From Tragulus kanchil (Eukaryota > Chordata > Mammalia > Artiodactyla > Tragulidae), in assembly GCA_022376925.1 (NCBI GenBank), contig JAIOJX010000005.1, forward strand, positions 89,935,001-89,999,000: a DNA stretch of 64,000 nucleotides, read 5' to 3'. The stretch's first letter is position 1, and every line of letters starts with the position of its first letter. Position numbers and translations under genes: made by a program. The notes below the pieces were generated by a model. That model ran no database searches, was not told the origin of the DNA, and saw only the letters and a program-made list of their open reading frames with translations. Below are positions 47,464 to 59,552 of the stretch, one piece after another.

Positions 47464-49713
47464 ACTGTAGGGTTACCTACTTGCTGTCTTTGGGATCGTC
47501 CTTGTGTTACTTTACAAGGGTAGGGAGGAGTGAAGGACTGAGTCATAAAATGAGTAATTTTTAGTGGACTTCCAGCGTACTGAGTGCCTTTTACATTCCT
47601 CGTCTTACTTGAGTTTATGTCAACACTATGCCATAATGTTATCTCTGTGTACAGAGGTGCTAGCCTAAGCTTAAGTTTGTTATGTAACTTGCCTCAGTTA
47701 CAGGAATACTGGGCTTAGGGCCAAGGTCTCTGTGGTTTTAAGTCTCTTGCTTGGGCCATCCGAACCCCTACAGGAGAGATATTTTTTTTAAGGGAGGTTC
47801 TTACTAATAGGCATCTATGTTGAAATCTTATGTCAAGAGAAGAATTCTTACCTCTGAAATGTGAAGAGTTAAATTACTGAATAATCAGGATTTTCAAATT
47901 CATCCTTTACATTTAAATGCAAAATCTGAAATATTGTATAAACCATTACCTAGGTTAGCATAATTCTACATTTAAAAGAGTTTTTAAGAGCAATTCAGTC
48001 ACTGAAAAAATTGAATCATGAACTTATGTCTGTTGACTAATGTATAGGTTATGTATTGAAAGAAAATGTCTACATACAATGTTACACTGTCAGTTACATA
48101 ATCCAAACTTTCTTGGAGAGATTCTTCTATAGAAAGGTAACATTTGGAAACAAGCAGGCTGTTATAATTTTATCCAAATTGGTATTTCTAGTTTATATAA
48201 GTTAAAAGTAGGAGAGCTTTTGAAAGGAAAGCAGTGGAAATCAAGCTTGAATCTTTTACATATAAATCAGATTTTCCTGGCACTTACTGCATTCACTCAA
48301 GATTATGTTTTCCTGGACCCAGAGTGGTGTCATGAACTAGAACAGTCCATCACTGTCCAAGAGAGGAGCTGCCTATAAAATGTGTAGATTTCGATTTAGA
48401 TGTAATTGATTCCAGTAAATTATTTCTCAGTCATAGGTGGCCATCCACTAATTAGGATCATATCATCAGTTCTGTTTGAATTTAGATGAAGTCCTTTAGA
48501 ATGGGTGAATAGAGGCTAATGTTCCTATCTGCCAGCTTTGCGGCTTTCCTTCTGGCAACAGAAAAAGCCAGCGAGCATCATTACCGGAGGACTGTAGGGT
48601 TACCTACTTGCTGTCTTTGGGATCGTCCTTGTGTTACTTTACAAGGGTAGGGAGGAGTGAAGGACTGAGTCATAAAATGAGAAATTTTTTAGTGGACTTC
48701 CAGCGTACTGAGTGCCTTTTACATTCCTCGTCTTACTTGAGTTTATGTCAACACTATGCCATAATGTTATCTCTGTGTACAGAGGTGCTAGCCTAAGCTT
48801 AAGTTTGTTATGTAACTTGCCTCAGTTACAGGAATACTGGGCTTAGGGCCAAGGTCTCTGTGGTTTTAAGTCTCTTGCTTGGGCCATCCGAACCCCTACA
48901 GGAGAGATATTTTTTTTAAGGGAGGTTCTTACTAATAGGCATCTATGTTGAAATCTTATGTCAAGAGAAGAATTCTTACCTCTGAAATGTGAAGAGTTAA
49001 ATTACTGAATAATCAGGATTTTCAAATTCATCCTTTACATTTAAATGCAAAATCTGAAATATTGTATAAACCATTACCTAGGTTAGCATAATTCTACATT
49101 TAAAAGAGTTTTTAAGAGCAATTCAGTCACTGAAAAAATTGAATCATGAACTTATGTCTGTTGACTAATGTATAGGTTATGTATTGAAAGAAAATGTCTA
49201 CATACAATGTTACACTGTCAGTTACATAATCCAAACTTTCTTGGAGAGATTCTTCTATAGAAAGGTAACATTTGGAAACAAGCAGGCTGTTATAATTTTA
49301 TCCAAATTGGTATTTCTAGTTTATATAAGTTAAAAGTAGGAGAGCTTTTGAAAGGAAAGCAGTGGAAATCAAGCTTGAATCTTTTACATATAAATCAGAT
49401 TTTCCTGGCACTTACTGCATTCACTCAAGATTATGTTTTCCTGGACCCAGAGTGGTGTCATGAACTAGAACAGTCCATCACTGTCCAAGAGAGGAGCTGC
49501 CTATAAAATGTGTAGATTTCGATTTAGATGTAATTGATTCCAGTAAATTATTTCTCAGTCATAGGTGGCCATCCACTAATTAGGATCATATCATCAGTTC
49601 TGTTTGAATTTAGATGAAGTCCTTTAGAATGGGTGAATAGAGGCTAATGTTCCTATCTGCCAGCTTTGCGGCTTTCCTTCTGGCAACAGAAAAAGCCAGC
49701 GAGCATCATTACC
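47464..49713 (+). repeat. Direct duplication N
   Basis: Copies at 47464-48585 and 48591-49713, offset 1127-1128, spacer 5 bp. One small difference (GTAATTTTTAG versus GAAATTTTTTAG) is visible. Content is AT-rich and non-coding with a weak MIR-like stretch. Confidence 0.95.
47575..47705 (+). repeat. MIR-like fragment (weak)
   Basis: TACTGAGTGCCTTTTACATT, ATAATGTTATCTCTGTGTAC, TGTAACTTGCCTCAGTTACA. Order fits MIR but similarity is low. Second copy at about 48704-48832. Confidence 0.45.
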
Positions 49714-50044
49714 ATATGAGAAGGATGTGTGGACCGCGTCGAAAAGAAATGGGAGGGAGGACTTGGCCAGAGAGGGTTGGATAGAAGGCAGCCCAAGATT
49801 TTCTAGTGACTGGAAGTCAGTGACGCAGAAACATTTATAATTTACATGTAGGTTCCCTGAGACCCTTGTGAGGTTAAGTTGAACAGCATTACTTTTACCC
49901 TAATGAAATAAACTTTTGTAAGAAGTCTATTGCAGTGGAAGAGGTACATGATCCATTTTATTTAGTAGTGGATTAAAAACATGAATAAAATAGGCAAGGA
50001 GAAAGGTGTGGGGAAGGGCTAAGTATTTACTACAATTCATGGTC

Positions 50045-50173
50045 CTGGAAAGAATGGGCTCTGGGGCTAGATGTGAGTTCACATGACAGCCATCCCTGAT
50101 TAGCTGTGTGGCCCTAGACTAAATTTCTCTGGGCTTCAGTTTCCACATTGATCAAATGGGACTGTTAATCCTT
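50045..50173 (+). repeat. MIR SINE, interrupted at its 3' side by Bov-tA
   Basis: GGGCTCTGGGGCTAGATGTG, CTGTGTGGCCCTAGAC, GGGCTTCAGTTTCCACATTG, then AAATGGGACTGTTAATCC, followed at once by a reverse-strand Bov-tA. Confidence 0.7.
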
Positions 50174-50384
50174 CTGTGTGTGAGTGTTTGGTCGTGTCCG
50201 ACTGTTTGCAACCCCATGATTGTAGCCCACTGGGCTCCTCTGTCCATGGGATTTCAGGAATCCTGGAGTGGGTTATGATTTCCTTCTCCAGGGGATCTTA
50301 CTGACCCGGGGATCGAACCCTCATCTCCTGTGTTTCCTGCACTGGCAGGCGGGTTTGTTACAACTGAGCCAACTTGGGGAGCCC
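50174..50384 (-). mobile_element. Bov-tA-type SINE
   Basis: TGGTCGTGTCCGACTGTTTG, CCACTGGGCTCCTCTGTCC, CTTCTCCAGGGGATCTTAC, GACCCGGGGATCGAACCC and the head complement GAGCCAACTTGGGGAGCCC. Nested at the edge of a MIR. Confidence 0.9.
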
Positions 50385-50545
50385 TTTACTTGCATGCGTG
50401 TTGTTAAGAGTAGAAATACTATAAAGGCATTTTGCCAGGTCCCCGGTATAAAGGGAGCCCTTTTCCAAGGGCTTCCAGCTTCCTTTATAGTGTGGGCTCC
50501 CGAGTGTAACCAAGTGACTGTAGCCAAGAAGGGGGCAGAGGAACT

Positions 50546-52722
50546 GAGGAAAAAAAGGGAATGTTCTAAAGAAGTTTTACACCCAGGAAATACTCAAGTG
50601 CTTTGATGAATGGAATTTTACTCATAGATTTGCATCCTCAAACAGCCATTTGAGTCCTTCAGTTCAGTCCTTTGCAAACTTTTCTCTACCTCTCAGGGAG
50701 TCTACATTGGTCATTTTGAGAATTCCTCTCAAAGACTCATATGTTAAATACATTTCTCAATCATTAACACTACTACTAATTTGCTTTTCACAGTAGTTAA
50801 ATGATTGCCCATGTAGCTTAAGAGCCATGTGTACAGAGAGAGGTGTCAGATAACCCTTTTAACAAATGAACTTTATTTTACAGATTTGAGGATGAACGTT
50901 GAAATATTTATAGAGGAAAAGTCCTTAATTGGGCTAATGAAACAATCTTCAATGGAGAGTTTATACACTATAATTATTAAGAAGAAACAAATGTTACCTG
51001 TATAATAGAAGATACAGATACTATATTTCATCACCCCTTCTGGGGAGCATGGCCATTAAAGACCTGTTGTTAAAGTTGCAGGGTAGCTGGGGACTGAAGG
51101 GTGAATAATTTGGCCATTATAGAGTCATCACTTTTTATACCTGCTTTCAGAACCCACAGTGGCCTGTGGACTGCCTTCCTTTACCAGCACCTTTTCTTCT
51201 CTCTGCTTCCTTAGACTGCCACTGAGGGGGGCCTCTACCATTTTCAGTCAGATTTTCAATCAATCACTCCAGCCTGGACCAAACTGGCCTGGTTTAGTGG
51301 CTGCCACTTAGAATTACCAGCATGTTTGAACACTTTCCTTTACCCTAAACCAAACAGAAAACAAAAAAAAAACAGACCCCTGAAACCAGCATCTCTCCTG
51401 AGACATTTTTTTTTTTTCATTTCAATAGGTTGTTATTCTTCCTGAGACATTTTTATTTATTATAGGCTCTCTATGATGTTTGTGTAGCTCTGGTGGGTCT
51501 CTGTTGTGGCACATGGTATCTTTAGTTGTGGCATGTGAACTTTAAATTGCATGTCAGGTCTAATTCCCTGATCAAGGGCTGAACCACTGTTGGGAACTTG
51601 GAGTCTTAGCCAGTGGACCACCAGGGAGGAACTTTGGGGGAGGAAAAAAAGGGAATGTTCTAAAGAAGTTTTACACCCAGGAAATACTCAAGTGCTTTGA
51701 TGAATGGAATTTTACTCATAGATTTGCATCCTCAAACAGCCATTTGAGTCCTTCAGTTCAGTCCTTTGCAAACTTTTCTCTACCTCTCAGGGAGTCTACA
51801 TTGGTCATTTTGAGAATTCCTCTCAAAGACTCATATGTTAAATACATTTCTCAATCATTAACACTACTACTAATTTGCTTTTCACAGTAGTTAAATGATT
51901 GCCCATGTAGCTTAAGAGCCATGTGTACAGAGAGAGGTGTCAGATAACCCTTTTAACAAATGAACTTTATTTTACAGATTTGAGGATGAACGTTGAAATA
52001 TTTATAGAGGAAAAGTCCTTAATTGGGCTAATGAAACAATCTTCAATGGAGAGTTTATACACTATAATTATTAAGAAGAAACAAATGTTACCTGTATAAT
52101 AGAAGATACAGATACTATATTTCATCACCCCTTCTGGGGAGCATGGCCATTAAAGACCTGTTGTTAAAGTTGCAGGGTAGCTGGGGACTGAAGGGTGAAT
52201 AATTTGGCCATTATAGAGTCATCACTTTTTATACCTGCTTTCAGAACCCACAGTGGCCTGTGGACTGCCTTCCTTTACCAGCACCTTTTCTTCTCTCTGC
52301 TTCCTTAGACTGCCACTGAGGGGGGCCTCTACCATTTTCAGTCAGATTTTCAATCAATCACTCCAGCCTGGACCAAACTGGCCTGGTTTAGTGGCTGCCA
52401 CTTAGAATTACCAGCATGTTTGAACACTTTCCTTTACCCTAAACCAAACAGAAAACAAAAAAAAAACAGACCCCTGAAACCAGCATCTCTCCTGAGACAT
52501 TTTTTTTTTTTCATTTCAATAGGTTGTTATTCTTCCCTGAGACATTTTTATTTATTATAGGCTCTCTATGATGTTTGTGTAGCTCTGGTGGGTCTCTGTT
52601 GTGGCACATGGTATCTTTAGTTGTGGCATGTGAACTTTAAATTGCATGTCAGGTCTAATTCCCTGATCAAGGGCTGAACCACTGTTGGGAACTTGGAGTC
52701 TTAGCCAGTGGACCACCAGGGA
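50546..52722 (+). repeat. Direct duplication O
   Basis: Copies at 50546-51627 and 51640-52722, offset 1094-1095, spacer 12 bp. The first copy stops within the tRNA head of a reverse-strand SINE (CCAGTGGACCACCAGGGA); only the second copy continues to the SINE's true end. Confidence 0.95.
51444..51627 (-). mobile_element. tRNA-Glu SINE, cut by duplication O junction
   Basis: TTTATTTATTATAGG tail, TGTTGTGGCACATGGTATCT, AATTCCCTGATCAAGGGCTG, then CCAGTGGACCACCAGGGA, where the first copy stops. The complete version at 52541-52727 ends AGGGAAGTCCC. Confidence 0.78.
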
Positions 52723-52727
52723 AGTCC
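52541..52727 (-). mobile_element. tRNA-Glu SINE, complete copy
   Basis: Same element as at 51444-51627, in the right copy of duplication O, with its head completed (GACCACCAGGGAAGTCCC) and then the genomic flank ATGTGATTTTTCAC. Confidence 0.8.
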
Positions 52728-52809
52728 CATGTGATTTTTCACTTTTCAAAGAGGACAATATAGTGAGATACTCAATGGCAAAAGTATGTGAGACCTAACT
52801 TACCCTTTC

Positions 52810-53050
52810 TTTCATTTACTGAGCTATAATTCGTTGAGAAACTACAGTGGTCCAGACACTCTATCAAGTGCTATATCATGTCAAGTCCTCACGCATGGGT
52901 GATATTCACCTCGTTTGCCGTGTTAGGGGAGTTATACTTTGAAGGTTTCAACAAGCCTAGGGTTGCACAGTTCACAAGCATACAGCTAGAGTTCAAGCCC
53001 AGACCAGCCTGGTCACCAGCCCTGGGCTGATTCCCTGACTCCTCACCCCT
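52810..53050 (+). repeat. MIR-like fragment
   Basis: ACTGAGCTATAATTCGTTGA, GGTTGCACAGTTCACAAGCA, CAGCTAGAGTTCAAGCCCAG, TGATTCCCTGACTCC. MIR order, diverged. Confidence 0.5.
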
Positions 53051-54112
53051 CATTCCCACCAGATCACTTGCAAGTGGCCATTGAGAACACAGTTTTCCCA
53101 GAATACTGGGCTCCATGAGATCAGCCTTTCCTGGACCATGGAATACCTTGCTGGGGTTTCTCTCCCTAGAAAATTCCTAATAAGATACTTCTCATGATTG
53201 ATCTCTTCCCTGCCAAAGAAGAGTACATGATGCGACTTGGAGGGTAAGAAGGTTATAATGCTGAGTGTCCTGAATCAACTTACTTAACTTCAAGCCACTT
53301 TCACTTTACACATTAAGTTGAAATACATCCTACCTGAAGAAGATCATATCATATTAATGTTAAATAAAGAAATGTGAATATAATTAATTCTGAAATGTTG
53401 AAATTTTCCAGGATAAGCAGTGAAATCACTTTGTGTTGGCTAGTTTATGGGGTTTTGAAATCTGTGTGTTTGCATACCCTCTGTCTCATTTCTTACCATT
53501 CTAAAAATCATATCTAATTTTAATTGAGGCTCTGAAATTTGTCTGTTTTTGAGGCCCTGAGCAAGTTATTTATTTTAAAACCAGTTTCTTCTGTGGTTTT
53601 GTCATTAAATAACTCACTCAAGGCTTCAAGAACAAATTTTCAGAGCCTAGCTTGGAATTAAATATGATTTTTAGAATGGTAGGAAAAGTCTACTTCAGCT
53701 GGTGACGTAGACAGAATATTAGAATGTGAATCATCATTAGCTTTGACTGACTCCTTTGTCATCATCAGAGTAGGAGAGATCTTAGATCTTATGAAATCGT
53801 ACTCCTTTTTTTTCTTAGTAATAATAACAATGGGTAAGAAAACATTACTTTGGGGAAGGGACTTGTTTAAAATTGGAGTCTACAAAAATTGTATTATTTA
53901 GAATAAATGATTTTAGTCTTTTCCAGGCAGCCTCAGTGTGAATTAACAAGAAATTCACTAGCAAAAGTTAGAGTTCATTTGCAGTAAAATATTTGGTAGG
54001 TGCCAAAGGTTATTGTCGCTCCTAAAACTGACATGAACCCTCTGAATTAGGTGGCTTTCTTCTCGTTTTGCCGATCAGGAGAATGTGGCTCAGACATTGA
54101 ATTTATCAGTTG
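53051..54112. other. Non-coding; nothing recognised
   Basis: AT-rich single-copy intronic sequence without a named repeat. Confidence 0.5.
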
Positions 54113-54323
54113 TGTTTAGTTGCTAAACTGTGTCCGACTCTTTTGTGACCCCATGGACTGTATGTAGCCCGCCAGGCTCCTCTGTCCATGGGATTTTCCA
54201 GGCAAGAATATTGGAGTTGGGTTGCCGTTTCCTTCTCCAGGGGATCTTCCTGACCCAGGGATTGAACCTACATCTCCTGCTTTGGCAGTCGGATTCCTTA
54301 CCACTGAGCCACCTGGGAAGCCC
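54113..54323 (-). mobile_element. Bov-tA-type SINE
   Basis: GTTGCTAAACTGTGTCCGAC, CTCCTCTGTCCATGGGATTT, CCAGGGGATCTTCCTGACCC, GAGCCACCTGGGAAGCCC. Well preserved. The overlapping 122-, 110-, 92- and 73-codon frames here are SINE translations. Confidence 0.93.
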
Positions 54324-54878
54324 ACATTTATTAACAGAGAGCAAAAGGAGAGGCAGAACTCAAACCCATCGTTGTCACACTCAATGGCATTCACACTTCA
54401 CTGTTCTGCTCACAGATTATTCCTGGATCATGTCAGGTTCTTGCATTTCAGGAAGTGTTTACTTTCATTTTTCATTTTATTTTCTATTCAGTTTCTAAAT
54501 CATTTTTATGCCTCCCCATCACCAATTTTATCATTCATTAATTTTATGGGATAAAAACTAGATAAGAAGTGCTTTTTAAATAGTGATGCATGACTTAAGC
54601 TCTATGTTGTTTTTACCTGGAAGTATTACATGGGGACTTTAAGTATTAATGCAAAATATAGCAATTTTGAATCGCTACCAAAAGATCACACTTGACATTA
54701 GCATCATGGATTTACAGTAGTCCAGGGACACAACATTTGTCCAAGCCATAACGTTGAGCAATGCATTTGGTTTTTTGTTAGTAAATCCTCAAAAATGGCC
54801 CATCTCAAGTAAGGGATATTACATAGGAGCTATATGACAGCCTGGATGTATGGGATGGTGGGGAATGGGATATACATA

Positions 54879-57112
54879 TGACTAATCTGGAATTATACAT
54901 ATCTGTAAACAACAAAACTCTGTGAAAGCAAAATAAAAAGTATATATACATTAAAAAAAATTCCCATCTCATTCCCAGCTGTGTTCCTGCTACCTGACTG
55001 CTTTGGGGTAGAGAGGACGTGCTGGAAGGTTTTTTAGGTCACTGTACCCTACGCTGCCCGCTGCTCCCTCCCTCCCTCTCTTGTAAAGACCTGCTGTCCC
55101 TCTGTGTGCAAGTGACTTGGTCACTGCAGCCTAATCCAGTAACATCATAAGTATATTCACTTAGCCCTATCAACACTCAGAATACATTTGTCTCCCCTTA
55201 GTAACAGGAAGATAACCCTACTGATGTTTGAAAATACTGCATGCAATTAATTTCTTTCCTCTGAAGAATGGCCATTGTTAACGATCCCCACTTTACTGTT
55301 CCTCTTCAGCTGGCATTGTTCTTCACCGTCTACAAATACACGGTTTCATTACACACATGTATTCCATCCACATTTGGTTCAAATGAAATGAATGTATTAA
55401 TACTAGTAATTCAGGCATATGAAGTCTACATATTCACTTGTCTTCATTAGGTAGAATTAGCGATCCTGATCATCCTCCTCATTGCCAGTCTATGATGCAT
55501 TTCAAAAGGCTTTGATTGCTCCTCATACTAGCAGAAATTGGATCTTTGAAGGTGACCATGAATACACTGAAAGTCTGTGTTTTCCCCGGTGACCATGTTT
55601 CGGCCTGGCTCACGTGAGCCCTGATAGTGCTTTTCCACAGATACGCGGTGTGGCTCAGCGAGCTGGGCTTTCCCTTGCTCCAGCAGTGTGTGGGTCCAGG
55701 TCCCGTTCTTCCCCTGAGCTCTCTGTGGGAGAGCCTGACGGATCGTCATTTAATTTTACATAACACATTTTAGTGGATTTTCTATGGAATAAGACTAAAA
55801 TAATTATGTAGCCATCCATTTGGCATCTGATATGCTCTGTCTTTTTTTTTTCTGTGGGATTAGTCAGGATTTTGTTTGCAGTGTCAGGGAGGGAGGGTGT
55901 TCTTAGGTGCATTTATTTGGCGTGCTTGGCTTTGACCTGCTTTCCTAGAGCTTCATTTCAGCTTTAGCAGAACCTAAATTATTCATATGGTCTTGCATGA
56001 CTAATCGGGAATTATACATATCTGTAAACAACAAAACTCTGTGAAAGCAAAATAAAAAGTATATATACATTAAAAAAAATTCCCATCTCATTCCCAGCTG
56101 TGTTCCTGCTACCTGACTGCTTTGGGGTAGAGAGGACGTGCTGGAAGGTTTTTTAGGTCACTGTACCCTACGCTGCCCGCTGCTCCCTCCCTCCCTCTCT
56201 TGTAAAGACCTGCTGTCCCTCTGTGTGCAAGTGACTTGGTCACTGCAGCCTAATCCAGTAACATCATAAGTATATTCACTTAGCCCTATCAACACTCAGA
56301 ATACATTTGTCTCCCCTTAGTAACAGGAAGATAACCCTACTGATGTTTGAAAATACTGCATGCAATTAATTTCTTTCCTCTGAAGAATGGCCATTGTTAA
56401 CGATCCCCACTTTACTGTTCCTCTTCAGCTGGCATTGTTCTTCACCGTCTACAAATACACGGTTTCATTACACACATGTATTCCATCCACATTTGGTTCA
56501 AATGAAATGAATGTATTAATACTAGTAATTCAGGCATATGAAGTCTACATATTCACTTGTCTTCATTAGGTAGAATTAGCGATCCTGATCATCCTCCTCA
56601 TTGCCAGTCTATGATGCATTTCAAAAGGCTTTGATTGCTCCTCATACTAGCAGAAATTGGATCTTTGAAGGTGACCATGAATACACTGAAAGTCTGTGTT
56701 TTCCCTGGTGACCATGTTTCGGCCTGGCTCACGTGAGCCCTGATAGTGCTTTTCCACAGATACGCGGTGTGGCTCAGCGAGCTGGGCTTTCCCTTGCTCC
56801 AGCAGTGTGTGGGTCCAGGTCCCGTTCTTCCCCTGAGCTCTCTGTGGGAGAGCCTGACGGATCGTCATTTAATTTTACATAACACATTTTAGTGGATTTT
56901 CTATGGAATAAGACTAAAATAATTATGTAGCCATCCATTTGGCATCTGATATGCTCTGTCTTTTTGTTTTCTGGGGGATTAGTCAGGATTTTGTTTGCAG
57001 TGTCAGGGAGGGAGGGTGTTCTTAGGTGCATTTATTTGGCGTGCTTGGCTTTGACCTGCTTTCCTAGAGCTTCATTTCAGCTTTAGCAGAACCTAAATTA
57101 TTCATATGGTCT
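54879..57112 (+). repeat. Direct duplication P
   Basis: Copies at 54879-55993 and 55998-57112, offset 1119. Differences: AATCTGG versus AATCGGG at the edge, CCCCGG versus CCCTGG, and changes in a T-rich tract near 55840 versus 56960. Confidence 0.95.
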
Positions 57113-57234
57113 GTGCTGTGTCTGCCCATAATGCTAAACCCTACCAATTTTTTTAAAAAAGCGCTGCTGGGAATCTCTGAAATAATAGAGAAAACTGATA
57201 AATGATTTTTTGAGCTTCTGTGGGAAGAGCAAAG

Positions 57235-57455
57235 TCATCTGGTCCTGAGCTCTGGAGTCACACAGGCTTGGCGTTCAGCCTCACCACTGTCACTTCTTTG
57301 CTGAGTGGCCCAAGGTATTTACTTCACCTCTCTGAGCTGCTGTGCCCTCTTCTATAATAGCAAACCTTTTGCAAAGAAGGGTTATAAAGACAAAATTAAA
57401 TTGATCATAAAGTATCCAGCTGAGCACAGTGATTCAATGAATGTTAATTCCTTCC
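57235..57455 (+). repeat. MIR SINE
   Basis: GAGCTCTGGAGTCACACAGG, GCCTCACCACTGTCAC, TACTTCACCTCTCTGAGCTG, then CAATGAATGTTAATTCC. Full MIR order over about 220 bp. Confidence 0.7.
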
Positions 57456-57659
57456 ACTTCCCTACTTCTTTCTTCTTTCCCTGGTCCACTTGGAAGAAAT
57501 GAGAATCTTGTTCTATGCTGAGTGCATTTAAGTGAGAGTTTCAGTTAACACGGGGGATGTAAGTTTGCTGACATTAATGACAAAGCCCAAGGGTAAAAAA
57601 TGAAGAGCATATGTGTATGTAGAGAAAAATAGGCATTTATATAAAATGTAATTGTAACT

Positions 57660-57715
57660 TTTATATTTACATCTCATTATATATGTGATATATAGATACA
57701 TAGATAGATAGATTC
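57660..57715. repeat. AT-rich TATA/GATA microsatellite
   Basis: Short stretch with ATTATATATGTGATATATAG and (GATA)n-like ATAGATAGATAGAT. Confidence 0.7.
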
Positions 57716-58859
57716 CAAGGAGATCATTTAACCCAGGAGCCATATTTCAGTAAGAAATGTGGTTTGTGGCGAGAGCATTGTAGTTGGTCTGGAAGGTGGT
57801 GTGAGGAGCAGGATGCTGGGGTCCTCTGGAGGGGAAGGACTTTCCCAAGGGCACCGCACAGTAGACGTTGCAGTCCTTTTCCCTGGGTGAGCCTTCATGG
57901 ATTTACCTTTGGCTTCCCATTTAAAGTCTCATATTGGCAACTGCTCCTTTGCTCCTGGACTGAAGTCCACTTGGAGGAAACCCAGTGAGTGCAAGTTCAG
58001 TTTTAGCAACTCTCCTCTAAGTGCCTAAGAGACCTCTCTGATGCTCATTTCCCAGGGACAATGAAAGAGACAGAGACAAACCACAGACAGACAAGGTGTC
58101 TTGCTAAAATTACTGTCCAATTGCAGAAGCCTTCTTTGAGGGCCTTTGACAATATTTAATAGCTGCTGTGCCACTTCCCCTGTCCCCGCTGGATTACTTG
58201 TTATTTCTGAGGACATCCTGTGAGTACTCTTAGCTGTTCTCATTGCTGTTCATGAAACACACAACATTCTGCTCAGTGTGGCCAACGTCACCCTGAGAAC
58301 GTAACTGGGACCTTTTGAAATACGTCTTTCCAATATTTTTCTATGAGTGTCTGCTTACCTGTCTTTCTCTCCCTTCTCTTTCCTTCCTTCTCTTCTCTTT
58401 TTACCTTCCTCCCCCTGCCCCCAGAATTAATGAAAATAGATAATAATGTTATTTCCTGTTTTGTGACCTCATTTTTCACACTGAACAATGCACTATGAAT
58501 GTGTATTCACGTCAATAAATATGTTTCAGTAAGGCTTTGATTTCAGTGGATCTATATAATATTCTACTTAATGGACATACCAAATTGGATTCAGCTAATC
58601 CCTTGTTTTTATATAGTGAGTTCATTTCAATTTTTGTTATTATGAAGAATGGCACAAAGGACAACACAACTTCATGTTTTTCTTAAACCACAGTGGTATT
58701 CTTTTCAACTTACCTTATTTCTGTTGGTTCCTTAGCAAGCATTCAAGGTCCTCTGTTCTCAAACCAGAGCCAGCATTTACAACGTTATTTTCCCCAAATC
58801 CTCTATTTGTTCCTAGTTCTAGTCAGAATGACTCTACCTTTTCCCTTTCCCAGAGAATA
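57716..58859. other. Non-coding; nothing firm
   Basis: Single-copy. The 58440-58660 stretch (TTTGTTATTATGAAGAATGG) vaguely resembles old LINE sequence. No gene. Confidence 0.45.
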
Positions 58860-59080
58860 CCCCTCCTTTCCCACCTCTGGTCTAAGTGTTGCTCAGCCTA
58901 CAGTATCTCCTTCCCTCTTTCCCCTTCCAACTGTTAGAGCTCAGCTCCATGCCCCCCATCTTCCGGGGGCACTGGTTTATCAGCTGGTTTATCCTCTTAA
59001 TGATTACAGCTGTTTGTACCTCTTTGGAAACTTGTGATACTGTCCCTGGAATTACAGTCTTTTATATATGAATACCTCTA
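58860..59080 (-). repeat. Possible L2-type LINE fragment
   Basis: CT-rich antisense pattern (CTCCTTTCCCACCTCTGG, CTCAGCTCCATGCCCCCCAT, TTTGTACCTCTTTGG) resembles reverse L2 3' ends. Similarity is weak. Confidence 0.35.
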
Positions 59081-59191
59081 GGTGGAAAAAGTTACAAGTC
59101 TTTTCCTTTTTAAATGTTCTTAATTTTCTTCCTTTGAATACCTTCCAAGTGCCTCATAATGGCTTTCCAGTTATGAGATGAAGTTCCAGGT

Positions 59192-59330
59192 CTTTATTTA
59201 TTTATTTATTTATCTTGGCCACCCCTTGCATCATGCAGGATCTTGGTTCTAGATTCTAGACCAGGGGTCAAACCCATACCCCCTGTGTTGGAAGTGTGGA
59301 CTCTTAATCACTAAAGCTCCAGAGAAGTGC
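59192..59330 (-). mobile_element. Short tRNA-Glu SINE with (TTTA)n tail
   Basis: (TTTA)n at 59193-59212, CTTGGCCACCCCTTGCATCA, CAGGATCTTGGTTCTAGA, GACCAGGGGTCAAACCC, GACTCTTAATCACTAAAGC. Reverse strand and degraded. Confidence 0.75.
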
Positions 59331-59552
59331 CAGAAAGTTATAAGTCTTGAGTTTAAATCTTTGCAGAACCCCTACGTTTGCAACTTCAGCTGCTTTTTCC
59401 TTCTATTTTATATTGAGGCCCCTGGCACAGTGGTGCAGAGAGGTCTTCCCAGCTCCAGGGGTTCTCTCATGCTCCTCCTGGACTGTGGCTTCCTTGGTTC
59501 CAGGTCATTACTGACTGATGGTGTGTCTTCCCCCAGCCCCCTTGGCTCTGTT